Below the pieces are notes generated by a model that was given only the letters and a program-made list of their open reading frames with translations, was not told where the DNA came from and did not search any database. Position numbers and translations under genes: made by a program. Positions 63,101-64,000 of a stretch of 64,000 nt of DNA are shown piece after piece (position 1 is the first letter of the stretch; every line of letters starts with the position of its first letter). The DNA is from Otis tarda (taxonomy: Eukaryota > Chordata > Aves > Otidiformes > Otididae), in assembly GCA_026413225.1 (NCBI GenBank), contig CM048591.1:6587001-6651000 (forward strand), given 5' to 3'.

Positions 63101-64000
63101 ATGTTTCAGATTTTCCCAGGGGGCTTTGATGTTAATCCATTTCACACTTCTAACACATCTGTTCTTCTTCTGGCTTTCTTATCTCTTCTGAGCATTCAAA
63201 TAAAAAAAATTAAAAAAAAGAAAGAAAAAAGTTTTAGCTGTCATTGTGCAGTTTCTGAAGTAAGACTTTAATGATGAAGCATATTCTAGCTATATCAAGC
63301 ATATCTAGCTTCATTGATACTTGCTTTTAGCCACACAAGGAGTTATGTATGCACAATATTTCCAGGGCTAACTTTTTCCCCATTACTTTGAATTTCTCTT
63401 GACTCTTTATGTAATTAAGAAACAGCTGCCTGTCACAGACCCTAGGAATAAGACAGCGTGGTTCAGTAATTACTTTTTTGAACATCAACAATTCAGTTTT
63501 ATAAGAAGAAGCCATCCATCCTCAGCAACATTAATTAAGTAGTGACCAAAATAATTGCATGTGTAGGTGTCAATATGAAGCAAAATTCTGAGCAAGTGGT
63601 CATTTCTGGTTATAACAGGAATCATCAAAATTCAGTGTTCTGATCCTTGTCTTAAGATGTCAGACAAGCTACCTTTACTTCCATCAGAAAGGCAAGGTTT
63701 AATTGAAAATAAGTAGTATTAATAAGCAGCTTAGAGAATTCATTATTGTTTTCCATCGCACTAGAAGTGGGATTTATGTCACACACCTATAATGGTCTTA
63801 CGTATCTTAGTCTCACTCCATAGTCAGTGCTGAATACTGGAAGCTCTGAGTGTGACTCATCCCATCTTAAGATTGCTGTCTAGATAGGAGGGATGAATCA
63901 CCATCTCTGGGTGTCACTTTCCATTGACATGCAAAGTTTTTGGATGACAGCTTAAACTAAAAGGTTAACATTCAGGTAGCTACAGCCAAGTAAAAATAAT

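Larger units (their letters stand above)
57444..64000. other. Spacer to the window end
   Basis: No gene, recognised transposon or RNA gene in 6.5 kb. It holds a perfect 15-bp tandem duplication (59525-59554), the AT-rich palindrome at 60096-60116 and scattered A/T tracts. Frames of up to 114 codons (58557-58901, minus) have no motif. Confidence 0.5.

Noticed and set aside
1..64000. tRNA, snRNA and rRNA genes, CRISPR arrays and bacterial-type operons
   Set aside because: I saw no cloverleaf with A/B boxes, no snRNA landmarks and no regularly spaced identical repeats; the sequence is vertebrate.

Overview
The window is non-coding, AT-rich vertebrate DNA, almost certainly from a bird. The main reason is its interspersed repeats. 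Six separate insertions carry recognisable avian CR1 3' ends, most with the terminal ATTCTATG-type octamers. There is also one solo LTR of a family I recognise from avian genomes. I found no intact host gene, no convincing exon, no tRNA, rRNA or snRNA gene, and no CRISPR array. The longest open frames are CR1 retrotransposon pieces or low-complexity and chance frames.

Layout. 1-8.4 kb: AT-rich spacer with A-rich runs. It holds a 62-bp inverted repeat (2280-2341 with 3143-3204) abutting two local hairpins, a MIR-like SINE relic and a GAA-type microsatellite. 8.4-12.2 kb: two CR1 copies pointing toward each other (8394-9509 plus, 11398-12199 minus); the second keeps 232 codons of uninterrupted reverse-transcriptase C-terminus. 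12.2-23.7 kb: spacer with one MIR-like relic. 23.7-26.05 kb: an older minus-strand CR1 of about 1.3 kb, then a 580-bp solo LTR with TG...CA ends and a perfect 5-bp target duplication. 26-45 kb: spacer with a CR1 tail of another subfamily at 35.16 kb, SINE-like relics and a short palindromic-ended old repeat. 45-57.5 kb: two short CR1 tails, a CpG-denser stretch near 50 kb, a very old CR1/L3-like fragment (53.6-54.0 kb), and an unusual CR1 in which the end of ORF1 (esterase domain) is joined directly to the end of ORF2. 57.5-64 kb: spacer with an AT-rich homeodomain-site palindrome near 60.1 kb.

No genes work together here. The region reads as intergenic or deep-intronic sequence shaped by retrotransposon decay. 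The observations most worth following are the near-identical inverted repeat at 2.3/3.1 kb, the internally deleted CR1 at 56.85-57.44 kb, and the candidate regulatory stretches near 50 kb and 60.1 kb. I did not find evidence of a new multi-gene system. Conservation, copy number and expression cannot be judged from one sequence.
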